From assembly GCF_000597865.1 (NCBI RefSeq), contig NZ_CP007453.1:62001-126000 (forward strand): a stretch of 64,000 bases of DNA, in the 5' to 3' direction. A program made the translations under genes and the position numbers. Of this stretch, positions 52,268-60,719 are shown piece by piece; position 1 is the first letter of the stretch, and the number at the start of each line of letters is the position of its first letter. The notes under the pieces are model-generated. The model saw only the letters and a program-made list of their open reading frames with translations. It was not told the origin of the DNA and made no database searches. Source of the stretch: Peptoclostridium acidaminophilum DSM 3953. Its GTDB lineage: Bacteria; Bacillota; Clostridia; Peptostreptococcales; Peptostreptococcaceae.

Positions 52268-52825
52268 ATGCCGGACTTTAGCATAGGAAAGACAATACTG
52301 GAACACAGGAAATCAAAGGGTTACAATATAAGAGAATTTTCAAGGCTCACTGGGCTCAGCACCTCGTTGCTAAGCCAGATAGAAAGAGACCTGGCCAATC
52401 CATCGCTGAATGCGCTCAAGGCGATTGCAAATGCGCTCAACATACCGCTTTTCACCCTCTTCATAAACGAAATAGATCACAGCCTGCTGATACTTAGAAA
52501 AGAGGACAGGAAAAAGGTGCACAGGTCGGACAACGTGCATGTTATTTCCGAGATGATTACACCCGAATACATGAAATCATCAAACGTTGAAATGCTGACA
52601 ATGAAGCTAGAGGCGCATTCGCAGCCCAGCGAGGAATACTGGATGCACGCCCAGGAGGAGATCGCCTTAGTCCTGAAAGGGAATCCGACAATATTTCTGG
52701 ACGACATTCCATACAAGCTGAATGAGGGAGATTCTGTAAGGATACTGCCCAACATGAAGCACAAGTTCGTAAATGACGAGGATTCGCCGGCTGAAATAAT
52801 GTATGTGCTCATTTCGATAGTATAA
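52268..52825 (+). CDS. XRE-family regulator with C-terminal cupin domain
   Basis: 185 aa. Residues about 9-63 form an HTH_3 domain (GYNIREFSRLTGLSTSLLSQIERD region). Residues about 105-180 form a cupin (PSEEYWMHAQEEIALVLKG, then GDSVRILPNMKHKFVN). Proteins of this design sense small molecules. The ATG at 52262 directly abuts AAGGAG, so 52268 is the better-spaced start. It is divergent from dsdA and probably controls it and itself. Confidence 0.88.
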   Translation: MPDFSIGKTILEHRKSKGYNIREFSRLTGLSTSLLSQIERDLANPSLNALKAIANALNIPLFTLFINEIDHSLLILRKEDRKKVHRSDNVHVISEMITPEYMKSSNVEMLTMKLEAHSQPSEEYWMHAQEEIALVLKGNPTIFLDDIPYKLNEGDSVRILPNMKHKFVNDEDSPAEIMYVLISIV

Positions 52826-52855
52826 TCTGAGCGAAATATCAGGAGGTCGATTCGC

Positions 52856-53221
52856 ATGGGACCCAAATTCATCAGGCTGAACTCGTCAACGAGGCATGAG
52901 CGGCACACGGTAATAGCGCATGCCAGAGAGGCGATCTCAAAAAGCGGAGGATGGATACTGGACTTCAAGATGTTTTCAAATGTATCCATAAATATAGTAT
53001 TCCAGATGGCACTGGGCGATGTAGGAAAGCTGGAGCATGCCCTGGAGCAAGTTGAGATAAAGCTCTATCCGGAAAGCATTGATGCCCTGGAAGGCTTTGT
53101 TCAAATAGCAAATGAGCTGCCGCGGAAAAAGCTGGAGAATGAGATTTTCGGAACGCTTCAAATCACATTTATACACAGCGAAAAGGACCTTAAGATAATA
53201 GTGCCCTCGGTCCCGGGTTAA
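52856..53221 (+). CDS. Uncharacterised 121-aa protein downstream of the XRE-cupin gene
   Basis: Starts behind AGGAGG 30 nt after the regulator and ends before a strong terminator, so it is probably co-transcribed. The protein is soluble and has alternating strands and helices (GGWILDFKMFSNVSINIVFQ near residues 31-50; then FGTLQITFIHSEKDLKIIVP), compatible with an alpha/beta ACT-like fold. I do not recognise a family. Context suggests a link to D-serine or amino-acid control. Confidence 0.6.
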   Translation: MGPKFIRLNSSTRHERHTVIAHAREAISKSGGWILDFKMFSNVSINIVFQMALGDVGKLEHALEQVEIKLYPESIDALEGFVQIANELPRKKLENEIFGTLQITFIHSEKDLKIIVPSVPG

Positions 53222-53240
53222 CCTAATAAAAGACCATACA

Positions 53241-53283
53241 AATTATAAAAGCTCCGCTGCTAATGCTCGGAGCTTTTATAATT
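53241..53283. terminator. Terminator after the 121-aa gene
   Basis: AATTATAAAAGCTCCG and CGGAGCTTTTATAATT arms around an eleven-nt loop; A/T tracts allow bidirectional use with the convergent GGDEF-EAL gene. Confidence 0.9.
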
Positions 53284-53340
53284 ATTTAAAATGACAAATT
53301 ATGTAGAAATATTATAAAACGTGTATAAGTACCGCGATGC

Positions 53341-55084
53341 TTATCGATTTTGGGGCGAACTGTTCTCCACAAGGAATTTGAGGAAAGCGTCCTTGCCCAG
53401 AGGCCTGCTGAAGAGGTATCCCTGACCCATGTTGCAGCTATTCTCCCTGAGGAAACTAAGCTGATTGTCTGTTTCAATGCCCTCGGCCACCACATGGAGA
53501 TTAAGTATGTTGGCCATGGCTATAATGGTTGAGACTATTTGAGTATTGTCTGTATTTTTGTTTATGTCGCTGACAAAGCTCCTGTCTATCTTGAGCGTGT
53601 CGATTGAAAGCTTCTTGAGCTGTCCAAGTGATGAATAGCCGGTTCCAAAATCGTCCATCGAAAGCCTGACTCCAAGAGAACTGAGCCTGGAGAGCATGTC
53701 TATAGTTTTGGAAATGTTCTCGACTGGTATGCTTTCTGTAATTTCAAGCTCCAGGTACTGCGGGTCGAGGCCCGTATCCTCAAGTATTTGCGAGACTGTA
53801 TCTACAAAATCGTCCTGCTCGAATTGTTTTAGTGAGACGTTTACAGCCATGGTTATAGGATTAAGGCCCATATCCTGCCATTTTTTGTTTTGTCTGCAAG
53901 CTTCATTAAGGACCCACTTGCCGATTGGGACTATGAGATTGTTCTCTTCGGCTATCGGTATGAAGCTGTAGGGAGGGACAAGCCCTAGCTTTTCGCTTTT
54001 CCATCGCAGAAGTGATTCTGCAGCAACCACATGACCGGAATTGATGTCTACTATTGGCTGGTATTCTAGATGGAATTCATTTTTGTCGAGCGCAAACCAA
54101 AGATTGTTTTCAAGCAAAAATGCGCTGTTAATTTTTTCGTTTAAGTTAGGTGAGAAGAATTCTATGTAACTGCCTGGTCTTTCTTTGGCCTTGTACATGG
54201 CTATGTCGGCATTTTTTATAAGTGATTCCACGTCATCACCGTTTGTAGGGTGAAGCGCTATGCCGATGCTCACTGACATATGGAAAATATGGGTGTCGAA
54301 TATAAACGGCTGCCTGAAAAATTCCACAATGGCGTTTGCAAGCTCAATAAGCTCATCGTCGTCGGAATAGTCCTCAATGACAGTGATGAACTCATCTCCG
54401 CCTATTCGTGCAACATTCCTCGCAGGGCCAATTATGCTTTTGAGATTTTTTGGCCACCACCTGCAGGAGTTTGTCTCCATTTGCATGCCCAAGATTGTCG
54501 TTTATCTTCTTGAAGCCGTCAAGGTCGAAAAAAAGCACGGCAAGCGGTTTGCCGCCGGCAGTTCTAAGGAGCGCGCTCAGATGCTTCATGAAGTACCGTC
54601 TGTTGTAAAGGCCTGTAAGACTGTCTTTGTAAGCGAGGATATTTATCTCTGCTTCATTTTTGCTGTATTGCGTGATGTCTCTAACAATGGCAGCGCATGC
54701 ATCATCAGCGGTACTGGAAAGCTTTACAAGAGATGTCCTGGAAAAAAAGCTTTCGCCATTTTTTTTAAAATATGAAGTGTCAAAATCGCATCTGCCTTCA
54801 TCTAGTGCGGATTCAATCATGAACATATTCTGCTCGTGCGTTCTTAGACTTTTTTTGCTCTTATCAAGGCAAAGGCTAGGAAAATCATGGCCAACAAGCT
54901 CTTTTTTTGAAGAGCATTCAAATAGTTTTGTTGCATGCTCGTTGCATTCAACTATGTTTAAGCCCCTTAGTATGAAAATAGCCTCGGGAAGAGTTTCAAA
55001 AAGTTGCTCGAATTTTATGTCCAAAGAGCTGTCCAGAGCGGGATTTTCAAAAGCTGCATATGAAGCTGGGGGACTATTTTGCAT
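53341..55084 (-). pseudogene. PAS-GGDEF-EAL cyclic-di-GMP protein broken by a one-base frameshift
   Basis: Two minus-strand frames join into one protein of about 580 aa. Residues about 20-130 look like a PAS sensor (LPEAIFILRGLNIVECNEHATKLF region). A GGDEF domain follows ([20 protein letters not shown] and [11 protein letters not shown]), then an EAL domain (EYQPIVD, ESLLRW for [26 protein letters not shown]). The frame breaks inside the GGDEF domain at a run of six T (54446-54451 on the plus strand). Removing one base restores [21 protein letters not shown]. It may be a real pseudogene, a phase-variable tract or a sequencing error. AAGGAG precedes GTG 55090 and ATG 55084. Confidence 0.8.
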
Positions 55085-55270
55085 GGCCACGGTCTCCTTT
55101 TGTGATTATAGTTAAAAAGATTGTTAAATAAATGCTGTTATATTGTGGCTTTTAATGATAAAATAATATTGTGAATTTTGCTTTTATAATAATAAGTTGG
55201 CGATTCGCTAATAATTATCGGGCCACGGCCTTTTAAAACTAATAAAAAATGGCCTTTGGGAGGATTTAAC

Positions 55271-55726
55271 ATGGATTCTACAGATTATAATATTATAAAA
55301 ATACTTCAAAACGATGGAAGAATATCAATGAAGGACCTGGCTGTCAAAGTCGCCCTGAGTCCGCCTGCCGTTGCAGAAAGAGTCAGACGGCTTGAGGAAG
55401 CAGGAGTAGTACAAGGATATAAAGCTGTCATTAATCCAGAAAAACTCGGCAGGAACATAAATGTGCTTATAAATGTAGACATGAAGGTTCAGGGCCGAGA
55501 AAAGTTCATGGACTTTGTCAAAAAAGAAGACAGCATTATAGAGTGCTACCATGTAACAGGTCCGTACTGTATGATACTCAAGGCAAGCCTTGACAAGATG
55601 GCGAGTCTCGAAAGCCTCATAGGAAAGATTCAGGTATTTGGCGACACTGAAACCTTCATAATACTCTCCAAGCCTGTAAATGAAAAGGTCATAGGCAGGC
55701 TGAGTGAATCGCCGGGACAGCCGTAA
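55271..55726 (+). CDS. Lrp/AsnC-family transcriptional regulator
   Basis: 151 aa: N-terminal winged HTH (LQNDGRISMKDLAVKVALSPPAVAERVRRLEEAG, residues about 14-48) and C-terminal RAM/ACT-like effector domain (residues about 65-145). GGGAGG favours ATG 55271. Lrp-type proteins form octamers that respond to amino acids. No clear target gene is adjacent; the convergent MBL gene is not a usual partner. Confidence 0.92.
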   Translation: MDSTDYNIIKILQNDGRISMKDLAVKVALSPPAVAERVRRLEEAGVVQGYKAVINPEKLGRNINVLINVDMKVQGREKFMDFVKKEDSIIECYHVTGPYCMILKASLDKMASLESLIGKIQVFGDTETFIILSKPVNEKVIGRLSESPGQP

Positions 55727-55766
55727 TCAATACAGCGGTATCAGACAGAATATAGCTTGCATTCTC

Positions 55767-55796
55767 AGGGAATCCGGCATAAGCCGGGGTTCCCTA
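55767..55796. terminator. Terminator between lrp-type and MBL genes
   Basis: AGGGAATCCGGC and GCCGGGGTTCCCT arms around ATAA. It overlaps the MBL gene stop region and lies between convergent genes. Confidence 0.75.
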
Positions 55797-56633
55797 TTTA
55801 TATTCCAGAATCAGACCGACTCCGACCTCTTTGACATCTACAAATTTGGACAGTTCGATTTTCGAATAAAGGTCTGTGCAGTGACCCGCGTAGACATCAC
55901 CGGCAACATTGCTGGCAAGGAATTCACATGTTGAAGCTAGAAGCGCTGCTGGAGGATTTAGCAAGTGAAAGCCCCCTATCACGCAGGCTATTCTGTCGTC
56001 AGAGCATACCTTTTTCGCGTATTCGATTATGTTGCAAATGCCAGAGTGTGAGCAGCCTGTTATAATAACGAGACCTTTTGAAGATTTGTACGCGAGCGCC
56101 GTGTCGTCCAGGCAGAAGTCGTCAGTAGTAATTCCACTGCAGCACTGCTTTCCAAAAGGAGTCATGATTTCAAAGTCGTTTGTACGCTCCACTTCGCCAA
56201 GGAAAACGAGATTTTCTGTGATATTAACAGGTTCTCTGCTGAGAGTCACATTGAAATATCTTTTCAAAGCGTCTGCGGAGACTATAGAGCCGATTTCCTC
56301 TCCGTTTAAATACTGCTTGAAGCAGAATGCCTCTGGATGGGCTATGATCGTAGGAACCTTGCTTGCTTTGCGCTCAACGGCCGCCTCTGTAAAGTTGCTT
56401 ATGAGATGGCCAAGCCCCCAGGTGTGGTCGTTGTGGCCGTGGGAGATTGCCACGTAATCAGTGCTGGCGATGTCGATTCCCATCTTGGCTGCATTCTCCA
56501 GGAAAAGTCCCGAATAGCCTGTATCAAACAAGATGTTTGTTTTGCCATCCTCTATGAAGTACGAAACACCGGGTTCTCCTTTGAAATAGCGGTCTATGTA
56601 CGTGTTGTTGTCAACTAGAACAGTAAGCTTCAT
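55794..56633 (-). CDS. MBL-fold metallohydrolase
   Basis: 279-aa metallo-beta-lactamase-fold protein. NILFDTGYSG near residue 35 leads to the metal motif ISHGHNDHTWG (HxHxDH, near 63-69). TGCSHSGICNII near 192 and GGFHLL near 221 carry further ligands. It is closest in pattern to the archaeal/bacterial 'dihydropterin-6-methyl-aminobenzene-phosphate synthase' (MptD/YmaE-like) subgroup, so a pterin or other phosphodiester may be the substrate, but this is unproven. GGAGGGTG site. Confidence 0.82.
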   Translation of the reverse strand: MKLTVLVDNNTYIDRYFKGEPGVSYFIEDGKTNILFDTGYSGLFLENAAKMGIDIASTDYVAISHGHNDHTWGLGHLISNFTEAAVERKASKVPTIIAHPEAFCFKQYLNGEEIGSIVSADALKRYFNVTLSREPVNITENLVFLGEVERTNDFEIMTPFGKQCCSGITTDDFCLDDTALAYKSSKGLVIITGCSHSGICNIIEYAKKVCSDDRIACVIGGFHLLNPPAALLASTCEFLASNVAGDVYAGHCTDLYSKIELSKFVDVKEVGVGLILEYK

Positions 56634-56839
56634 ATGGCACCCTCCTCTTGAGATTGCATAATATATAACTATAAAAAAAGGTTTTATTGTAATCGCGTAT
56701 ATATATTAATTCTATACTCAAGAGACTTTACTATCAAGAAGAATTTGGACGGGGTATGGGTATAAGCATCATATAGTGGACATTGGAAAAGCATGAAAGA
56801 ATTTGCAAAGACCGCTTGATTTTTTGGATTTTTTAGTGG

Positions 56840-56868
56840 ATGACAAGATAAGTTTTTTTTGTTATAAT
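56840..56868 (+). promoter_or_regulatory. Promoter of tRNA-Ala
   Basis: ATGACA (56840-56845), 17-nt spacer, TATAAT (56863-56868), 29 nt before the tRNA. Confidence 0.7.
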
Positions 56869-56897
56869 GATTAAGTAGATTTGAACGACATAATCCC

Positions 56898-56973
56898 GGG
56901 GAATTAGCTCAGCTGGGAGAGCGCATGGCTGGCAGCCATGAGGTCAGGGGTTCGAGCCCCCTATTCTCCACCA
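56898..56973 (+). tRNA. tRNA-Ala (GGC)
   Basis: Acceptor GGGGAAT/ATTCTCC with encoded CCA, D arm GCTC/GAGC, anticodon stem CATGG/CCATG with CTGGCAG loop (anticodon GGC), T arm AGGGG.TTCGAGC.CCCCT. It borders the decayed mobile region, but I see no second copy of its 3' end. Confidence 0.95.
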
Positions 56974-57001
56974 AATAGGTACACCAATTTTGATACAATG
57001 C

Positions 57002-57026
57002 AAAGCCCTTGAAATCAAGGGCTTTT
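57002..57026 (+). terminator. Terminator after tRNA-Ala
   Basis: AAAGCCCTTGA and TCAAGGGCTTTT arms with an AA loop, followed by GTTGTTTTTG. Confidence 0.85.
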
Positions 57027-57036
57027 GTTGTTTTTG

Positions 57037-57236
57037 TAATTAAATAAGACTTTAAGTAGGTCTAAATATTGCAAATGCACACCTTTCTGCTAAAAAGTAT
57101 GCACACCCCTGGTGCATTTTTCGCGAGGGGTGTGCACTTTTTAGCGGAAATATTTACGGAATTTTTATGGTTTTTCAGGAAATATAGATAAGTAGGCTAA
57201 AATGAAAAAGACAAAACTACCGAGCATAATGGAGAA
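57037..57236. repeat. Direct repeat A with long palindrome, left flank of the mobile region
   Basis: Shares its whole length, with gaps, with repeat B at 60168-60337: GGTCTAAATATTG, GCACTTTTTAGCGGAAAT, ATTTACGGAATTTT and GATAAGTAGGCTAAA. Inside it TTTCTGCTAAAAAGTATGCA plus CACCCC (57084-57109) pairs with GGGGTGTGCACTTTTTAGCG plus GAAA (57127-57150), giving a hairpin of over 20 bp. Copy A carries about 25 nt more than copy B in the left palindrome arm. Confidence 0.75.
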
Positions 57237-57349
57237 TGATCGGTTCAATGTTCAATATTATTCTTATTTAGCTGAATTTACTTGCTAATGATGTGGTTTA
57301 GAGCGAATATGCTACTACCAAGACGATTAGTAGAAAGGGGATCGTTTCT

Positions 57350-57781
57350 ATGAAACCACGAAATGTAATCATTATTCCTGCATCAAAACCAGAGCAACCG
57401 GACCATCGCTTAGGAACACCAGGTAAAATTCACGTTGTTGGGTATGCCCGTGTAATTAAGGGTACAGGTGCTGGTGTTCAGATAAGAAAAAATATAAGGA
57501 GACTCATCGCAGATCGGTAAGACTGGGAACTGACCTTTGTGACCACGGATCACTGTAAAACTAAGGATCAGAAATCTACCTGGCGTTCATTTCTTAGCAT
57601 TTGTCATGGCATTAGATGTAGACACATAGATATTCTGATTGTCCATTCTGCAAATGATTTGAAAAGCGCTTTAGCCATTGCTAGGGATCTGCTTCCGTTT
57701 TGTAAGAGCAACGGCGTCACAGAGTATGTGGCTCATAACGACAAGCTGCTTACTGAAAGTGAGTTTATGCGGGATATATAG
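57350..57781 (+). pseudogene. Decayed serine-recombinase catalytic-domain gene with internal TAA
   Basis: Frame from ATG 57350 (MKPRNVIIIPASKPEQ) to TAG at 57779-57781, broken once by TAA at 57518-57520. The reading GKIHVVGYARV matches the resolvase N-terminal pattern but lacks the catalytic Ser after RV. Past the stop, DWELTFVTTDH and HIDILIVHSA align with WELVDIYADVQ and KIDMIITKSI of the neighbouring recombinase. Only the N-terminal domain is present. It ends with ATATAGATAAGTAGGC, the same tail seen in the flanking repeats. Confidence 0.65.
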
Positions 57782-57815
57782 ATAAGTAGGCAAAATAAGC
57801 TTAATCAGAGTTACA

Positions 57816-58781
57816 TCAACGCTTTTTCATGCTGTAATGGGTGCTCTTGCGTTTGACTCCGTCGTTATCAATCTGAATATTACTTCTTCGAAGTTTCTCT
57901 GCTTGAACCCGTTCAAATATTTCCTCAGATATTATTGGCGGGTGGTTATTGGTTGCCAGATATTTATTTTTCTCGTCCTTGTTAATCAGACGTTCATTAT
58001 CAGGATATCCCTTTGAGTATGTTTTACCCAGCAGAACGTTACCAATATATTTTTCGTTGCTAAGCAGTGTTTCAATGCTTCTTTTACTCCAAGCATCTTT
58101 TCCGGTAGGAGATTTTATTTCCAGTCTTTTAAGCTCACGGATGATAGCAATAGTGCTGAAACCATCTAAATACAGCTCAAAGATTCTACGGACAGTTTGA
58201 GCATCTTTTTCTAGAATGATAAGATTACCATCTTGATCTTCCTGATATCCAAAACACTTTCTGCTATATAACTTAGAGGTACCATTCTTAAAACCGTTAT
58301 AGAGGTTCCATTTAATATTGCTGCTTCTTGATTCGCTTTCAGCCTGAGCAACAGCTTGAATAATAGAAACCATGAAGTCTTTAGTTGTATCGCTAGTATT
58401 GATATCCTCGATTTCAAAATATACATCCACCAATAATGCTCGTAATTTATTCAGTACATCAAGTGTTTCGGCTGTATTCCTGCCAAAGCGGCTTATTGAT
58501 TTAGTAATAATCATATCGATTTTGTGGTTGCGGCAGTCTTCCAGCATTCTTTGAAACTCAGGACGTCCAGATGCATTTTTACCCGACTGAACATCTGCAT
58601 AGATGTCTACAAGTTCCCAGTTGATACGATTGTCAACCATAGTTTTATAATAAGAGATCTGATTTGAAAGGCTTTTGACTTGATCTTCATGTGGCGTGCT
58701 GACTCTGCATTATACAGCCACCTTTATTTTTTTAAAGAGCATATGGGTTTGTACTTGAGTAACTTTCCGGTTTGTACTCAT
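57816..58781 (-). pseudogene. Serine recombinase with a nonsense codon just before the catalytic Ser
   Basis: From ATG 58781 (site GGAGGCGG) the minus frame reads MSTNRKVTQVQTHMLFKKIK, then VAV, TAA (58712-58710), then CRVSTPHEDQ. The stop replaces the Tyr of the common V-A-x-Y-C-R-V-S-T motif, so the nucleophilic Ser (codon 28) lies after it. The rest, 297 codons, is intact: WELVDIYADVQSGKNASGRP, KSISRFGRN, a recombinase domain (FGYQEDQDGNL; LSNEKYIGNVLLGKTY) and a basic tail. The only later start (58640) would make a protein without the catalytic Ser. It is short for a large serine integrase. Confidence 0.85.
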
Positions 58782-58942
58782 AAGACCGCCTCCGATTCTT
58801 TGCAAGCCTAGCCTAAATATCCTTATCTTGAATATATTATAGAACTGTTTCATGATATGTGTAAATGTTGATTTATAATGTGCACGCTTGTCAAGACACG
58901 AAATTCGATTTTCTAAGATAAGTCTCCTTTCGTGATAAAATA

Positions 58943-59823
58943 TTAGGCTGCAAGTGGCTGATGTCCGTAATACACATCAGCTGGTGTGCGGTAGTTGTAA
59001 CTCTGATGCCCTCTTTTGTAATTGTATGTTTCTATGTATTCTTTTGTGAGTGATTTAACTTCATGAACAGTTTCAGGGCACAGCAAATACAAGCGTTCCC
59101 ACTTATATGAACGGAAAAATCTTTCAATTGCTATGTTGTCAGTTGCTCGGCCTTTGCCGTCCATGCTGATTTTAGTCATTTTTAGATGCTTAATACAATC
59201 AATGTAAGCTTGTGATGTGAATTGGCTGCCTTGATCACTGTTAATAATTTCGGGCATGCCGTGCTCCTTTACAGCGCTTTCTACTGCGCGTATGACCATA
59301 TCTGTTTGCAAAGTGTTGCTAATGGTATAACCTACGATAAATCTTGAATACCAGTCGATTATGGCTGTTAGATATACAAATCCTGTCGGGGTTCCTATAT
59401 AAGTGATATCAATAGACCAGACTTGATTTGGACGATTAATGTCAAGATGTCTTAAGAGATATGGGTATGTCTTGGATTGTTTTGCACGCTTACTCAAATT
59501 AGGGCCAGGATAGAAGCAGGTAATGTCCATTTCCTGCATGTATCGCTTAACCAAGCGTCTGCCCACATGGTTGAATCCGAGTTTGCATAGCTCATTGCGT
59601 ATCCTTCTAACACCGTATGAAGGTTCGTCAAAGTGAATTCTATCAATGGCATTTTTTATGGTAATCTCATCCTTCGATGGGCTTATTTCAACAGGCTTGT
59701 GATATGCACTGGATCGTGGCAAATCAATCAATTCACATTGATGTTTGACTGTTAGATCTGAATCAGTCCATTCAATCAGCGACCTTTTTTCTTCATTTGT
59801 GAGATTTGCACCTGTTTTTTTTT
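58943..59823 (-). CDS. IS3-family transposase OrfB (rve integrase domain), made by -1 frameshift
   Basis: The open frame starts within the A9 run and reads KKTGANLTNEEKRSLIEW, then an HTH_21-type segment (YGVRRIRNELCKLG). The DDE integrase core follows: VWSIDITYI (first Asp), INSDQGSQFTS (second Asp), and AIERFFRSYKWE (Glu). It ends with YNYRTPADVYYGHQP as in IS3 transposases. It needs a -1 shift from orfA to be made as OrfAB. All catalytic residues are present, so it may be active. Confidence 0.88.
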
Positions 59824-60096
59824 AAGCCAGTCTACATCCAGTGTGAGTTCACCAATTTTCTTTATAAGATGCTCCTTTTCATCTTCATGTTCGCGCTGAA
59901 TCTTTTCAATGTTTTCGTTCTTCTTATCAAATACGGCGGACATGTTGGATAAAAACTCTGCTTTCCAGCGACTAATTAATTGTTGTGATACATCATATTT
60001 TTTAGCGATTTCAGCCAATGTGCTTTCTTCGCGAAGGAGTTCAAGCACTATTGCGGCTTTCTCCTCAGGGGTCCAGTTTCTTCTCATTCTGCTCAT
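59776..60096 (-). CDS. IS3-family transposase OrfA (HTH_Tnp_1)
   Basis: 106 aa: RNWTPEEKAAIVLELLREE, IAKKYDVSQQLISRWKAEFL helix-turn-helix (residues about 25-48), then a leucine/charged coiled coil. The frame passes through CTT-A9-CAG (A run 59823-59815), where -1 slippage enters orfB. Confidence 0.88.
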   Translation of the reverse strand: MSRMRRNWTPEEKAAIVLELLREESTLAEIAKKYDVSQQLISRWKAEFLSNMSAVFDKKNENIEKIQREHEDEKEHLIKKIGELTLDVDWLKKKQVQISQMKKKGR

Positions 60097-60167
60097 GTTC
60101 TTATTTTATCTTATTTTTTAGAATATGTGTCCAATGCTATGTGTACATTTTACTTTTGTTGTTTTTT

Positions 60168-60337
60168 GGATTAATTAAGGCTTGAAAAAGGTCTGAATAT
60201 TGCCAATGCACACCCCGGGTGCATTTTTAGCAAGGGGTGTGCACTTTTTAGCGGAAATATTTACGGAATTTTCGTGATTTTTTAGGAAATAAGATAAGTA
60301 GGCTAAATCTATAAAGGCAAAACTGCCGATTACACCT
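60168..60337. repeat. Direct repeat B with palindrome, right flank of the mobile region
   Basis: Counterpart of 57037-57236: GGTCTGAATATTG, GCACTTTTTAGCGGAAAT, ATTTACGGAATTTT, GATAAGTAGGCTAAA and GGCAAAACTGCCG. Its palindrome is shorter: GCACACCCC (60209-60217) with GGGGTGTGC (60234-60242). Just downstream, CTTATCCATTCTGCAGAT (near 60349) echoes a stretch in the recombinase remnant (near 57636). Confidence 0.75.
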
Positions 60338-60719
60338 GTGCTTATCCATTCTGCAGATAATTTTCAGGAATGATTGTAGTATACCTTAAATGAAAAAGTA
60401 AGTTCCGTTTGTATGTCTAAACGGAATTTAGTCCTGCAATTAAAAGAGGACTTTGAAAAACAGAATTTAGTTTTTCAATTTACGTATTATTATACGTCAA
60501 TATTTAAAAATAAAAAGTTACGATAGTGACTTATAAATGAATTTAATGTTTTTAATATATAAATCAACCTGCATTTTGTATAAGTAAACAATGAGATATT
60601 TATAGTGGGAAGTAAATATAAATACATAAAAGTTACCCCGGTAACGACTTTATCTGTTGGTTTATAATATATTAGAAATATAATTCAATCAATAAAAACA
60701 ATATAATGGGAGGAAAAGT
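60338..60719. other. AT-rich leader of the ABC export operon with several inverted repeats
   Basis: No gene is seen in this stretch. Hairpins: TTCCGTTT/AAACGGAA (60403-60426), GTCC/GGAC (60431-60451), and GAAAAAC/GTTTTTC (60455-60476). The palindrome GTTACCCCGGTAAC (60632-60645) lies about 20 nt before TATAAT (60663-60668), so it covers the -35 position and may be an operator for an unlinked repressor or activator. A GGGAGGAAAA site precedes the first gene. Confidence 0.5.

Larger units (their letters stand above)
58879..60147 (-). mobile_element. IS3-family insertion sequence (IS150-like)
   Basis: 1269-bp element with related ends: TGTGCACGCTTG...GACACGAAATTC at 58879 and, inverted at 60147, TGTACACATAGC...GACACATATTC. 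It holds orfA and orfB on the minus strand, with an A9 slippery run joining them. I see no target-site duplication (TAA against TTT), so flanking sequence may have been rearranged. It is inserted beside the recombinase pseudogene and its upstream region. Confidence 0.82.

Noticed and set aside
56898-57236. tRNA-Ala 3' end as an attachment site
   Set aside because: I found no second copy of the tRNA 3' end on the far side of the mobile region; the flanking repeats are different sequences.
57350-58781. Recoding of TAA as a sense codon in the two recombinase genes
   Set aside because: TAA ends many intact genes in the window (for example hemB, cbiA, dsdA neighbours), so nonsense mutation is the simple explanation.
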